Below are positions 46,301-57,650 of a stretch of 64,000 nucleotides of DNA, piece after piece. A program made the position numbers and the translations under genes. This DNA comes from Castanea sativa. Its lineage: Eukaryota; Streptophyta; Magnoliopsida; Fagales; Fagaceae. Under the pieces are notes generated by a model. That model worked only from the letters and a program-made list of their open reading frames with translations, had not been told where the DNA came from and did no database searches. Location of the stretch: contig NC_134022.1 in the NCBI RefSeq assembly GCF_040712315.1, positions 744,001 to 808,000 on the forward strand, read 5' to 3'. Position 1 is the first letter of the stretch; every line of letters begins with the position of its first letter.

Positions 46301-49300
46301 GATTACAATAACTCTTTCATTGATGAACTCGAGTTCTCCCATTCATTCCCAACAAGAACAACTCTCTCAGTCTCAAGACCCAAACAACATGACCACTCAA
46401 AATCATGATCAACTCTCACAATTTCAAGACCCAAACAGCATGACCCACAAGACAAACCCCAGCAAGACCCAAATAGAATGACCGATCTGAAGAAGAGCGC
46501 CGCCGCTTCGGTGATGGAGGTGGACTCGCTGGGATTTGAAGAAGAGCGCCACCGCAAGATCCATCCCTGTCCACCAAAACCCCAAGCCGCCACTCCAAAA
46601 TCACCCTAAGCCGCCATCCTTATCTTCTTTGCCTTCGCCCACTACCGTTCGCCAACGCTGCCACCCTAGGCAGTAGCTCCCAAACCCACACCTCCCTCTC
46701 TAATTCTCTCGCCTTCGCCCACTTTCTCTCTTTTCCGTCTAATCTGAAGGGCCAATAAGAGAGGAAAAGAAAGCCCACTCTCTCTCTTCACGATCTAATA
46801 TGAAGGGTCAATAAGAGAGGGTGAGTTAAAGAGAGTCTGAACTTAAACCAATTTGGAGAGAAAGGGCTTAAGACAATTTTGAATCTATATTGCCAGTGGG
46901 TTGGGATTTTGATCTAGGTTTGTGGGGTTTGAAAAGTTTTTTTTTTTTTTTTTTTTTAAATTTGTGTCTAAAAACTGGTATATTTAATTTTGTGAAAAGA
47001 GAGAAGAAGGAATTGATAGAGTCGCAAAGTGGGAAGAAGAAGAAAAATGATGAAGAAAAATAAAAAGAAAAAGAAACTAGGCACAAACATAACATAACAG
47101 ATCTAAGTTCTCCATTTTTTTGTTTTTAATTATGTTTTTTTGTTTTTTATAATTTTTAAAATTAATAAATTTATTTTTTAAGATCAGATATTGATGTGGA
47201 AGCTGACGTAGATGGACACGTCAGCATTTTTAATATTATTTTAATAGACACGTCAGTATTTCCTGTGCTAACAGTGCACTCGTTTGCCACGTCAGCTTTT
47301 GCCGTTAGTTGAGTGACGTAAACGTCACGCGTTAATTGGTTTAGGGACTAAAAGTGGTAAAAATAAAATGTAGGGACCAAAATAGAAATCGGGTCAAAAT
47401 GTAAGGACTAAAAGTGCATTTACGCCTTTTTTTTTCCTTTTTTTTTTAAAAAAAAAGGCATCATATTTGCTACCACAGATATGAAGCTTAGTGATGATTG
47501 CATCCTCCCACCAAAAAGCAAAAGAAATTTTTTTGCTAGTAATATATATATCTAAACTTAAATTTTCCCTCTATCAACTGCTCTGGAAAGAATAGAGAGT
47601 AAACCTCCTTAAAATTCAATATTCTATTGAAGATGCTTTCCTAGCAAACACTTAGACCCAGCTTAGAGAGAAACATATTAGTGGACTATCTTCAAATATA
47701 GTAGTCAAAAAGACAAATAAAGCTTCAATTACACTTTGTTGGAATAAAAATTGTTCTTAAGAGCTATCACTACACTTGAGAGCATCATATATACTATGTG
47801 CTATGGTGTCTTCTATTTCACAATACTTTATATAAAAATGGGATATGAAGGCTGAACATGAATAACTCACTCAAGAAGGCTACATCCATAGCATATGATA
47901 GGAGAAAAACCATCCAGGGGAAAAAGGAAAGCAAAAATAAAGAAAAAGCTTAATTGCAGCTGATATGATGTGACTGATAAACCATTATGAAGCCAGAGAA
48001 ATTGCCAGATGTAGCATTCACTAAAGAACTTGGAAAAAAGAGCATGTAATAAGAAATTAGAACATATATGCACCTTTGATTTCTCACAGAGAGCAGCATC
48101 TGAAAACCAAGTCTCATCAATTAATACGTCAGGAGCAAGAGGTTTTCCATTGAATGCAACAGCTGCCATTGAGGATGTTATAACCACTCTTTTAATAGAT
48201 GGACCTTTGGCACATGATCTAAGGACATTAAGTGTTCCTTTCAATGCAGGTTCAATTAATTCTGTCTGGAAAGAATAATAAAAAATAAAAATAAAAAATC
48301 TTGTTATGAATTGGGTAAGTCAACATATGCACAAGTGATTTGAGACGTCATTTGCACAGTATCTACATAGACTGTTACGTTTTTCCCCCCTTAGATTTTT
48401 AAACAGTTTAAAGATCTACTAAAGAAGACTTGCACACAAACATTGGAGCAAATCAAAAGAAATTATATAAGAGATAAAAGAAGCATCCAATGGGCATTTC
48501 AAAACATGTGAAATGAAAAAAGGGGTAATTTTTTTTGATAAGTAAGAATGATGTATATACGAAAGGTTACTCTATGCCTGAAAAACATAGAGCAACCTAG
48601 AAAATACAAGAAGAAGAAAACAAAGAGAAACTAGAGAGAAAACCAAACAACAAATAAATTACAAAAGGAAAAGGGAGTAAAGAAAAGAAGGGAGGGAATT
48701 ACTAGACATGAGTCCCCACGTCCGAGACCAATCAAAGAGAGTTCCACTAAAAAAAACAAGCAACTGATCACTAGACCTATCTAAATCCTCAAAAGTCCTC
48801 CGGTTTCGCTCCTTCCAAATACACCATAGGATGCACAGCGGGACTAAATTCCAAATCTGAGATGAATGCTTCCCCAGCCAATTCCACCAACCAAAAAGCA
48901 AGTCAGGAATCGATCTAGGCATAACCCAAGCCAAGCCAAAAGTTATAAAAACAAAGCTCCATAACCGGTAGGCCACTTCACAATGAAGAAGAAGGTGATC
49001 TACCGTCTCTCCACAATGACGGCACATAATGCACCAATCCACAAAATCCAATCTCCTCAATCTCAAATTGTCTCCCGTTAGGATCTTATTCCAAGCTACA
49101 CACCAAACAAAAAAAGAAACTCACCTTGGGGCCTTTACTCTCCAAATAGTTTTCCAAGGAAAGATAGTTGAAGGAGAATTTCTTAGTTTGGTATAGTACG
49201 ACCGGATGTCAAAAGCCCCATTAGGCTTCAATTTCCATCTCATCCGATCTCCAACATCCATAGGAGGGATTATAGCACCCAACATACGAAGAAACCGTAG

Positions 49301-52300
49301 CCCTTCATCCATCTCCCAATCATTAAAAAATCTACTAAACCGAACATTCCAAAATCTTCTATCCTCCGCCCCCTGCCTATGCAAAGAAGCTTCAACAGAA
49401 GCCTCCTTCACAATGGCAATGCCATACAGCCTTGGAAAAGCCAATTGCAAAGGTTGATCCCCATACCACCTATCCTGCCAAAACCTCACCCTGTTCCCTA
49501 AACCAACCACAAACTGACAATTTTTGCTGAAATCCTCCCAACCCATGCGGATGCTTCTCCACAAACCACACCCATGCACTCCCCTACCCAGCTTTGAGGT
49601 CCATCCCCCCCAATCTTCCCCATATTTTCAAGCTACTACCCCGCCTCCATAGCCGACCCTCTTCCTTTCCAAACCGCCACAACCATTTCCCCAACAAAGC
49701 CTTATTAAAGGTTGTGAGTTTCCTTATCCCTAAGCCACCATTGGCTATAGGCGCACAAACTTTCTCCCAACCAACCAAATGAATCTTGCTCTCTCCCCAT
49801 AGGAAATCCCTTTGCAACTTTTCAATTTTATTAGCCACATGAGTAGGAATTGTGAATAACGATAGAAAGTAAGTCGGAAGACTAGAAAGCGTACTCTTGA
49901 GAAGTATCAAACAACCCCCCTTAGACAAGTACAACTTCTTCCACCCAGACAATTTCCGCTTAAAATTTTCCAAAATTGTATTCCAAATTAAAGGGGAATT
50001 GTGAGGAGACCCCAGCGGCATGCCAAGATACAACATAGGTAAAGATCCAACTCTGCAGCCCAATATATCAGCCAGAGCATGCACATCACCAACCTCCCCT
50101 ACAGGAACCATTTCACTCTTATGCACATTGACCTTCAAACCCGTTACCGCCTGAAAACTAAGGAGCAACAACCGAATACGAAGAATTTGCTCCACATCTG
50201 CATCACAAAAGAGGATAGTATCATCTGCAAATAATAGATGTGAAACACGTTCCCCACCATCCCTCCTCCCCTCAAGATTAAAACCACGAATCAAGCCAGC
50301 TCCTTCCATTCTCCTTAACATCCTACTAAACACCTCCATCAAGATCAAAAACAGCATAGGAGATAGCGAATCTCCTTGTCTTAAACCCCTTGAGCTACCA
50401 AAGAAATCAGCTGGGGACCCATTAACCAAAACAGAGAACTGAATTGTGGATATACAAGAACGTATCCACTTACACCACTTCACTCCAAAACCCATCCTAT
50501 TCAGCAGATACAACAAAGCCTCCCAATTCACATGATCGTAGGCTTTCTCTATATCGAACTTACAAATGACTCCAAGAACCCTAGTTTTCCCACGACTATC
50601 CACACACTCATTCGCAATGAGAACCGAGTCAAAGATTTGTCTCCCACCCACAAAGCTATTTTGATTCTCAGAAATCAATTGATCTAAAACCACTCTCAAG
50701 CGATTTGCCAAGACCTTAGCCAAGATTTTATACACACTCCCCACCAAACTAATAGGTCGAAAATCTCTAATATTGGAGGCATCATTCTTTTTAGGAATTA
50801 AAACAATGAAGGTCGCATTAAGGGATTTTTCAAACTTACAATGATGGAAAAACTCTTCAAAGGCCGCTAGGACATCTTTCTCCACTATCCTCCAGCAATG
50901 ATGATAGAACGCCATAGTAAACCCATCTGGACCTGGAGCTTTGTCCCCTTCCAAATCCCTAACAACTTGAAGAATCTCCTCTCTCTCAAACTTCCTTTCA
51001 AGCCAAACCCTCTCCCTATTCTCAATACGATCAAATTCCAAACCCTCCACAAAAGGCCTCCACTCCTCAGTCTCCTTGTACAAATTTTTATAAAATTGTA
51101 CAACTTGATAAGTTACCTCGAAAGCCTCTTCAAAAACCACCCCATCCTAAATGATTAGACCGTCTATGGGAATTAGCCAGTTTGTGAAAAAACTTGGTGT
51201 TATTATCCCCTTCCTTGATACATAACATCCTAGATTTTTGTCTCCAGGAAATTTCTTCTAAGGAAAGAAGATGCTCCACCTGGGACCTCAAACTAGCCCT
51301 ATGAACTTTCTCCCCATCAGAGAGACCAAAATCCCCCTCCTTAGCATCTAATGTTATCAACTCCTCTAGTAATTGCTTCTTTTGACGCGCTACATTACCA
51401 AACTCTCGGCGATTCCATTGCACAATGTCCTCTTTCAGAGCCTTTAACTTTTTCGCAAGCACAAAACTAGGAGTACCTACAAAGGAATATCGATTCCACT
51501 AAGTTTGAACCCTATCCACAAAACCCTCCAACTTCAACCACATATTTTCAAATCTGAATGGACTTTTCCCCCTTGCCATTCCCCCTGCCTCCAAGAGAAT
51601 TGGACTGTGGTTTGAGACAATACGGGGTAGAATCCTTTGAGTAACATCTAGGAAATGATCCTCCCAATCAAGAGTGACCAAAGCTCTGTCAATCCTAGAC
51701 ATCATTGGTTGATCAAAACCACTGGACCAAGTAAAGCTACCTCCTTCCAAAGGCAAATCAACCAAGTTCAGATCCTCAACAAATTCAGAAAATTTCTCCA
51801 TAGCTGTGGACAAACGAGTCTAACCCCTGCGCTCGCTGGGAAAGCGAACTATATTAAAGTCCCCAAAGCAGCACCACAGAATCCTCCAACACTGCTGAAC
51901 TCCCACCAACTCATCCCACATGAGACCCCTCTCAACATTCTCATTTGGACCATAAACGCCTGAGCAAGCCCAAATAAACCCGTCCCCCACCCCTTTCCAC
52001 TTTACCGACACTGAGAATGTACCAACCATAATCTCCACCTTATCCAAAACCCTTTTGTCCCACATAAGCAAAATACCACCAGCAGTCCGGTTCGCCTCCA
52101 AGACAGCCCAGTCCACATATGGGCAGCCCCACAGACTACAAACCAGCTGTCGATTCATGCTTGCAATTTTTGTCTCTTGTAAACAAATAACATCACACTT
52201 CCACTCCCGCAACAAGTTCTTCACCACAAGGCGTTTCCGAGGATCATTTAAACCTCTAACGTTCCACGAAATCATTTTTATCTACATAAACACTAAAAAA

Positions 52301-55300
52301 TCCCCAACTACAAACAACATCACAGGACCACCCTCTATCTTCTGTCATAATTCACCGAAGAAATCAGGTTTTGCAGCTCTCTGCATCCCTTATTTTTGGA
52401 CTTAGCCACCTTTTTACTGCCCATTATTTTCCTGTGTAACACATTGGCTGCCTCCATCTCTGCTTCAAGCCTCTGTAAAAGAGAAATGCACAATTTCTCA
52501 TGTCGCGTCATAGATAACCCAACCAATTTACTAAAACCAGGAATTCTGTGTTTCACCCACCCAGAAATATCTATGTTATTCTCAATACTAAAAACCTCAT
52601 CAACCTCCTCCAACTCTGCCAAGGTTGTCGGCGCACTCGGATCGAATATTTGCAGAGGAAAGGCAACTGACAAGTTTGTATCACCAACGCCCGCAGAAAA
52701 AACAGCTGCTTCCTCCACAAGCATAACCTCCCCAGGAAGGCAGAGTTCATTGCTAAAAGAAGAATTAACCTCCTGACCCACTACCCCCAAGCCCCTTGGT
52801 CCAGCTCGCACCATCTCCAGAAAGAGGTCAGGGAGAAAAGGTCCTAACGACCGTGGCACTAATTTGAGAGTCACTGTCCTCATACCTTCAGAAAATATCC
52901 CACTCGACAGCGAAATGGAACCGAAAGTGTTATTCCGGTCAGAGCTCAGCCTGAAAACCATCGCCGGAGGGGCTTCGGCGCACCCCGCCACTCCTACCGG
53001 TGGCTCGCAGCGCTGATGAGGTGGACCCACCAGATCCCCGGTGCAACGCGTCACCTGTAACGTCAAAACAAGGCTCGTCGGAGGCTCCGGAGACACCGAA
53101 AGGCACAAGCCACCCTTATCGGCCTGAACCCATACCTTCGGTGACCACGCCAGACCTCCGGCCACCTGCGGCGGCGTCACAAAGGTCGTCGGACTCGCCC
53201 ATGGACACACCCCATCCTTCTCGTGCTTATCAGCCGAGTGTAAGGGCTCGACACTCTTAACGGAAGATTCCCCAGGCTCAAAGGATATTGGGCTTTTGAG
53301 TTGTGGGCCTAAACCAGACTCACTAATAGTCAGTTGGGCCACCAACTTATTAGGGCCCAAACCCAGACCCAACTTACCCTGATGCAATTCCTTGCCAGCC
53401 CGTGAAACCCCTTTATGCTTCTGATCTCTCCCTTTCTTCCTATCCCAGGAAACCCGCCTCCTCCCCATCACGTCAACTTCCACGATAAGACTTCTCCCTG
53501 TCCAGCATGGTCTCCTTACATCACTCCTTTTCCTATTGTCATAGGCTTTTGCATTCAAACTGAAACTTGGGAAACGTATCCTACTATCTGCCACTGACTC
53601 CTCATTAATGCACTGCTCCCTCCTATCACCTCCTTCCACCACCATCTTATTAGGCTTGCCTACCGGAAAAACTCCCACCTTAGCACCTGTGAGACTCCGA
53701 TTCCCCTTCATCTTCTCCCTTCCTAGATGTGTCTTCTTCCCCTTGTCAATGGAGCCTACCTGCTTTGGCTGCTTTCTATCCTCTACTCTTCCATGACTGC
53801 CTTGCACAACTTCAGCAAAAGTTCTAGAGTGTTGAGTCTCCAAATATTGCCTGTGCACCTAAGGAATAAAGGTTGAAAGACCAGTTCCACCCATTGCATA
53901 TTGGGAGAGAAACAACATCTTTCTTAGTTCAAGGCCAAAAGCCCTCCAACCATATCTCTCTTTGCCTTCAGGGATAATGATCGACCTCCTACACCCGCCA
54001 GCTTTTAGTTCAATCAGGAGTAAAAACTGACCAAAAGAGTTGGTGCTGTGCTAGAGAGTATAAGCAGTGTCACCGTCCCTGAAAGAAAAGAACTGTTTGG
54101 AGCTTGCCCCAACAACAGTGTCTTCGATATTCTTCATCAACCAATGTGCTGCGTTCTTACCCATGAAGACTGATCTCATAGAATATTTGCCCCTCTCATA
54201 AATCTGTAACAAGAAATAACATCCCCCTTCCTCTACAACTAATTGAAAAAACTTGGATTCAATGACGAAACTGTGAAAACCCCCCATTTGAAAGAATGCT
54301 TTTTCAAGAAAGCCTAATGAGCTTAATACACGCACAGAGGGCAAGAAAGTTTCACTTACTTTTGGTAAACCAAAGTATTAAACAAGATTTAGTCATTCTT
54401 TGGAAAAAAAAAAGTGTATATATGTATGTTTCCATATTATATGACATTCATCATTGAATTTAAGTGTAACAGAATGTACCTGTGGATCAGCAGAATAGTT
54501 AATAACGGGAGAGGCTGTATGAAAAACGCCCTTACATCCATCAACCACAGAATCAAAAGATCCTTCTTCCAGTAAATCAGCTTTGAACAAATGAAGTCTT
54601 TCCTTAGCTCCATCAAGTGCAAGTAAGTGTTCCACCTTCCTTGGATCATCTATGGTCACATTTAAAGCAGAACCCATAAGTTGTTTATACTGTATCTTTT
54701 AAAAAATTATACATCTATGAGTTTATCCATCTTAACATCACCTATATACTCTATTGTTTCCTTCACAAATATCAAAATTATAAGTATTCAAGTAATCATT
54801 TCAAAATTAAAATTCAATTAAATTACTAATTTGATCCTCTAACTATTGGATAAAGTTCAATTTAGTTCCCCAACTATTAATTGCATTAATTTAGTGATTC
54901 AATTTCCAAAATCATGCCAAACTCATTCTTGGGTCACATATCCATTTAAATTCTAACAGAATTAACAATTGAAAATGATTAGATTTCAAAATTTTACACA
55001 TTTTATAATATTCATTTAACCTAGGACGCTTCATTTAGGTGTCTCATATGTGTCGCAACGGTGCCGTGTCATGTTAAAATTTTTCAAAAATTGCTCGTAA
55101 CACTGTACTGTACGGAGGGCAGTCCAAATCAACCCGCCCAGACCCGACCCGACCCGGAATCACCCGATCCGACTGCTCTGGCGATCGGACTCGGGTCCTG
55201 ACTCCAAAAACCCGACGCTGGCGGGTCGGGTTTCGGATCTCTTCCTTAAAACCCGACCCGCCCGAAGACCATAAAATCCGGCCATTTTTTTTCCAGATTC

Positions 55301-55658
55301 CGACCACTTTTTCACTTAAATCCGTCAATTTCTGGCACAATAAACACTGGATCTGGCCGAACCGGTGATTTCTCACTTGTTAAATAAAAATTATAACATT
55401 AAATTAGCCTGAGTAAAAACTAAACTGGGTTCTTCACGGTGAATATGAAACAATGGTGGTGAATGAAAAGTTGAAAACCCAGGTGTAAAATGTTTGCAAA
55501 AAAAAAAAAATCAGGCTGAGTGTAAGTATATACTAACTTGGGTCACGAACTGTGGCTTTGACAGTGTAACCACGTTGGAGCAACAACTTGACGAGCCATG
55601 AAGCTATGTAACCAGATGCTCCAGTAACACACACTACCTTCTCTGCTCCTCCACTCAT
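37366..55658 (-). CDS. Reductase C: complete SDR108E-family NADPH reductase in an 18.3-kb TE-loaded gene
   Basis: Exons 55658-55538, 54649-54480, 48265-48074, 45690-45528, 44214-44028 and 37510-37366, all GT-AG, join in frame to 978 nt (325 residues plus TGA). TGASGYIA (12-19) is the NADP(H) loop, Arg38 a cofactor contact, SSM (128-130) the catalytic Ser region and Tyr164-x3-Lys168 the catalytic pair (LWYALSK, not the NWYCYGK of true cinnamoyl-CoA reductases). Relatives reduce phenylacetaldehyde or related aldehydes; the substrate here is unknown. Intron 2 holds an L1 LINE (same strand), intron 3 a 1.6-kb TIR element and intron 5 an opposite-strand LINE, yet no exon is hit. Exons 1-4 and the first half of exon 5 are the most divergent in the array; the second half of exon 5 and intron 5 match A and B. 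The start is the family ATG, preceded by a GA-rich leader. Confidence 0.9.
39626..40692 (-). mobile_element. 5'-truncated LINE nested in LINE family 1
   Basis: Homology to the RT text of the unit B copy breaks after 'GCTCAAGAAG' and resumes at about 40693 with 'GTGCGTAGCTTTAAGG'. The insert starts with a T-run (39626-39647, the A-tail of a minus-strand element) followed by ATAAGTAATAAG. The minus strand encodes a zf-RVT region ([19 protein letters not shown]...HCPV) and the L1 C-terminal '[15 protein letters not shown]' motif across two frames (40460-39966 and 40032-39724). No clear target duplication is seen, so a few target bases were altered. Confidence 0.85.
40699..41605 (+). pseudogene. 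Reverse transcriptase palm of LINE family 1 (unit C)
   Basis: Frames 40699-41058 and 41069-41605 are split by the 24-nt stub insertion. They carry [11 protein letters not shown] (RT block) and the FYADN box in place of F/YADD. The Asn variant is common to all three copies, so the inactivating change predates the gene duplications. Confidence 0.8.
41042..41065 (-). mobile_element. 24-nt stub LINE insertion (A-tail plus 9 nt)
   Basis: Fifteen T followed by GATAAGTAA are flanked by the perfect 13-bp direct repeat AAGATGTCCAATG (41029-41041 and 41066-41078). The uninterrupted form is present at 3460-3480 and 17521-17545. The minus-strand end TTACTTATC plus A-run is the 3' end of the LINE at 48.5 kb, so this is an extremely 5'-truncated retrotransposition. 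Confidence 0.85.
41829..42878 (+). pseudogene. LINE family 1 zf-RVT and RNase H (349-codon open stretch)
   Basis: This is the longest open part of the family in the window. Residues about 120-185 hold the zf-RVT zinc pattern ([20 protein letters not shown]). From about residue 283 an RNase H domain begins (LNCDAAVG with the first acidic residue, then QAEADA with the second). The frame ends at TAA where the unit A copy has the Glu of ESDSK, so a single nonsense change removes the third acidic site. It is retrotransposon-derived. Confidence 0.8.
45791..47426. mobile_element. 1.64-kb TIR transposon with 120-bp ends, in intron 3 of reductase C
   Basis: The left end GGCGTAAATACACTTTTAGT and the reverse complement of the right end GGCGTAAATGCACTTTTAGT stay nearly identical for about 120 bp, through 'ACCAATTAACGCGTGACGTTTA'. 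Nine T lie on each side (45782-45790 and 47427-47435), fitting a 9-bp target duplication. The interior contains a CCGCCGC-rich stretch (46490-46620) and repeated GAGAGA text but no transposase. A Mutator-like non-autonomous element is the best guess. The GC-rich core could be a captured host fragment. Confidence 0.75.
48659..49579 (-). pseudogene. LINE family 2 ORF2 C-terminal part (zf-RVT)
   Basis: Two same-frame open pieces (49579-49121 and 49066-48659) carry the post-RT region: a MKW-type linker, then [26 protein letters not shown], the zinc-binding pattern, and the '[16 protein letters not shown]' motif common at L1 C-termini. A stop or indel near 49070-49120 separates them. Confidence 0.8.
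49584..51462 (-). pseudogene. LINE family 2 reverse transcriptase
   Basis: The main open stretch (51140-49584, 518 codons) contains the RT fingers/palm with [51 protein letters not shown] and an intact LLFADDTIL catalytic box. The preceding 110 codons (51462-51130) are the EN-RT linker in another frame, joined by a frameshift near 51135. This RT has kept all obvious catalytic residues, unlike family 1. Confidence 0.85.
51499..52275 (-). pseudogene. LINE family 2 endonuclease domain
   Basis: ORF2 begins [12 protein letters not shown] at 52275 and continues to CLQETKI (catalytic Glu), CFGDFNIV, then after a stop near 51820 to MSRIDRALV and SNHSPI near the C-terminus. These are the ordered motifs of the APE-type L1 endonuclease, with the usual SDH seen as SNH. 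One in-frame stop separates the halves and another follows at 51498. Confidence 0.8.
52335..53858 (-). pseudogene. LINE family 2 ORF1 (507-codon open stretch)
   Basis: A long open stretch directly upstream of ORF2 (60-nt gap) is rich in basic and polar residues, with a '[11 protein letters not shown]' segment typical of the linker after the DUF4283-like N-terminal domain of plant L1 ORF1. The N-terminal domain itself is at 54344-54051 ([14 protein letters not shown]...) and is cut off by stops between 54050 and 53860. No zinc knuckle was identified. Confidence 0.65.
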
Positions 55659-55928
55659 TCTCTCTCTCTCTCTCTCGATCGCTTCTAGGAAGGAAGAGAG
55701 AGAGCGTGTGCGTTAACTCAAGTTACGTTACATACCAATGTCACTCACGTACGTGATCCCATACTATTTTGTTTTTGTTTTTGTGTTTATGTCCCCTCCC
55801 CCCACTTTCTCTCTCTCTCTCTCTCTCTCTCTCCCCTGTAGAGGTCAATTTGGACTCTTCACTTTTATATTATATAAATTAATACTTCAATAGTTATTAC
55901 TTCTATATTATATGAATTAATAATTTAT
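55659..55928 (-). promoter_or_regulatory. Promoter and leader region of reductase C
   Basis: Unlike copies A, B and D there is no TATAAAA 50 bp before the ATG. Instead a GA-rich leader (CT runs on plus, 55661-55675 and 55681-55703 region), a palindromic CACGTACGTG with two ACGTG cores at 55746-55755 and a second (CT)n tract (55807-55832) are present. The upstream sequence does not align with that of the other units, so expression control probably differs. The ACGT element is suggestive of bZIP/bHLH binding only. Confidence 0.4.
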
Positions 55929-56216
55929 GGTCCGTTTAGATAGACCATATTGCTAAAAACTGAAAACTAAAAATACTGTAGCAAAATAATTTTTAAATGT
56001 GCGAATAGTATTGTAGGACCCATTTTTAATATTTTTTCTGAATAAAGTGCTTGTGGGTCCTATGAACAGTACGTGAACAGTACAACTACAGTGCGTGAAC
56101 AGTAAATTTGGTCTCCCGCATAGTGAAATAACGTGCACATTGGAAAAAGAAAAAAAAAAGCTACAAAACGCAAAATTTCAAAAACGTGGCAACAATAAGC
56201 TGAATCCAAACTAAGC
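55929..56216. mobile_element. MITE with GGTCCGTTTAGATAG-type ends
   Basis: It shares interior motifs with the element at 22696-22950 in reverse orientation (TACTGTAGCAAAATAATTTT, GGACCCATTTTTAAT, GTGAACAGT repeats) and has inverted ends. Non-coding. Confidence 0.55.
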
Positions 56217-56280
56217 TTTAATACAACTGGGGGAAGATTTAAATTATCAACACTTTACGTTGAAACTATTGGGTAATGTT

Positions 56281-56438
56281 TTTTTTTTTTTAGAGAGTTT
56301 TAATTTATGATGTCCGTTTCTGATAACTTTTTATCATCAAACCAAGATACTAATTAGTTTTTGGTGTAGGCAGAGATTGAACCACAGATCTCTTATACAA
56401 CCATAAAAAACTTTACCAGTTAAGCTAACTAAAACTCA
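56281..56438 (-). mobile_element. tRNA-derived SINE, best-preserved copy
   Basis: The minus strand starts GTGAGTTTTAGTTAGCTTAA, giving an RNA polymerase III A-box (TTAGCTTAACTGG), then GGTTCAATCTC (B-box) about 35 nt later, then 'CACCAAAAACTAATTAGTATC' and an A-run at the end (T-run 56281-56291 on plus). This is the layout of Au-like plant SINEs. Two more diverged copies are at 27042 and 27490. Confidence 0.7.
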
Positions 56439-57650
56439 CAAAACTAAGTAATATCAATTGAGAGACAATGTTTTTGACTTTTATATTATATTCACTACAA
56501 TAAATAAATTTGTATCCTAGAAAAAAAAAAGACGCGAGGTCTGCCTTAACATTCCTTTACTAGACATGGCTTTCACAATTTTGAAGGAAAAAAGATGAAG
56601 CAAATATATGTATCCTTTAAGAAAAAATTTTTAATTTTTAATTTTTTGGATTTTGAAATTTAGCCCCCCAAAAAAATTATTCAGGCTAATCCCTTCCCAT
56701 AATTGCTAATGTGGATGTCAAAATTTAAACATGTCAACATTAGACATGTTAATAATGCATGTCATTAGTCACACAAGTATTTTCTGTTAATAAGTTGACG
56801 ATAGGAACCAAATTGACTGATACCAAAATGTAGGAACCAAATTGATTGTGACTCCAAAATATAAGAGTTGAAATAGTATTTTTGTCTCTCTTTTTTTCCT
56901 TTTAATGAAAATGGACATGTTTGGCCTCTAGTCAAATTTAGTAAAGTTCTTAGTTTTTTATGGTTTGCCTGTAATCCAACGCAAGGGTTTTGTCCTCCAC
57001 CGATCACAACAAATAGTTTGATAGACAAGAAGCATGTCTACTTTGATCAAAAGTCTTGGATGCCAACATGCAATTCAACTACTAGAAATTGGTAAGAGCA
57101 GCATTTGCTTTTAAGCATAGATGATCTTAAGTTTCTAACTCTCGCATCCCTCTTGCACTCAACTTTTTAAGGACAACAAAGTTTCCTTGTAATTCAAATT
57201 GGTGCAATATAGTGACATTTCATAGCCGTATAAGCTTTCAGTAATTCTGAATCCAATAAACATTCCTGGCCAGCAGAAGCAAGTCCACCCTTTGTGTAGG
57301 CCATTTCTGACATGAGAATTAAGAGGACAAGTTTATGACGCACCATAATTGAAATTAAACACTTAGAGGTGTTTATCTTTTATTTTTTAAGAAAAGAGTC
57401 ATGAAGAATCTACTAGAAATAGTGGACCATAGCAACTTCAATGCTTTATTCAGAATCTGCTTGAAACTTCATAATAGATACTTAAAAAGCACAGTCACAC
57501 ATTCTCTATACCATCATTATACTAGCTTTACAACTTTTAAGTCCAAGGATAGTAAGAGCTAGTAAAAATTATGTTTGAGATGCAAAAAATTCAAGGATAG
57601 GCCAAGTTTATTTATAACTATTTGCCTGAATTGCTGATAAATACTTTGAA
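56439..57650. other. Region between unit C promoter and gene D 3' end
   Basis: No gene. From about 57040 it aligns with the downstream block of units B and C (GCATTTGCTTTTAAG, TTTCCTTGTAATTCAAATTGG, GGTGCAATATAGTGA), i.e. the 3' flank of reductase D. The part 56439-57040 is AT-rich and unrecognised. Confidence 0.5.

Larger units (their letters stand above)
48531..54345 (-). mobile_element. L1-type LINE (family 2) in intron 2 of reductase C
   Basis: On the minus strand: an ORF1 N-terminal part (54344-54051), the rest of ORF1 (53858-52335), endonuclease (52275-51499), RT (51462-49584), zf-RVT and C-terminus (49579-48659) and the 3' end TTACTTATC plus A-run at about 48540-48531. The order and spacing are those of a near full-length plant L1. 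A handful of stops and frameshifts (near 53860-54050, 51820, 51498, 51135 and 49582) inactivate it, fewer than in family 1. It is in the same orientation as the host gene. The 5' boundary is placed at the end of alignable ORF1 text and is approximate; no target duplication was resolved. Confidence 0.85.

Noticed and set aside
46303..46604. Overlapping ORFs in the TIR element of intron 3
   Set aside because: Repeated Trp/Cys/Gly text from low-complexity DNA; two frames overlap and neither shows a domain.
52396..53796. Several plus-strand ORFs of 60-126 codons
   Set aside because: They are antisense shadows of LINE family 2 ORF1, with Pro/Ser-rich low-complexity translations.
56281..56438. tRNA gene
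   Set aside because: A- and B-box-like text is present, but no cloverleaf or acceptor stem can be closed and an A-tail follows, so it is a SINE.
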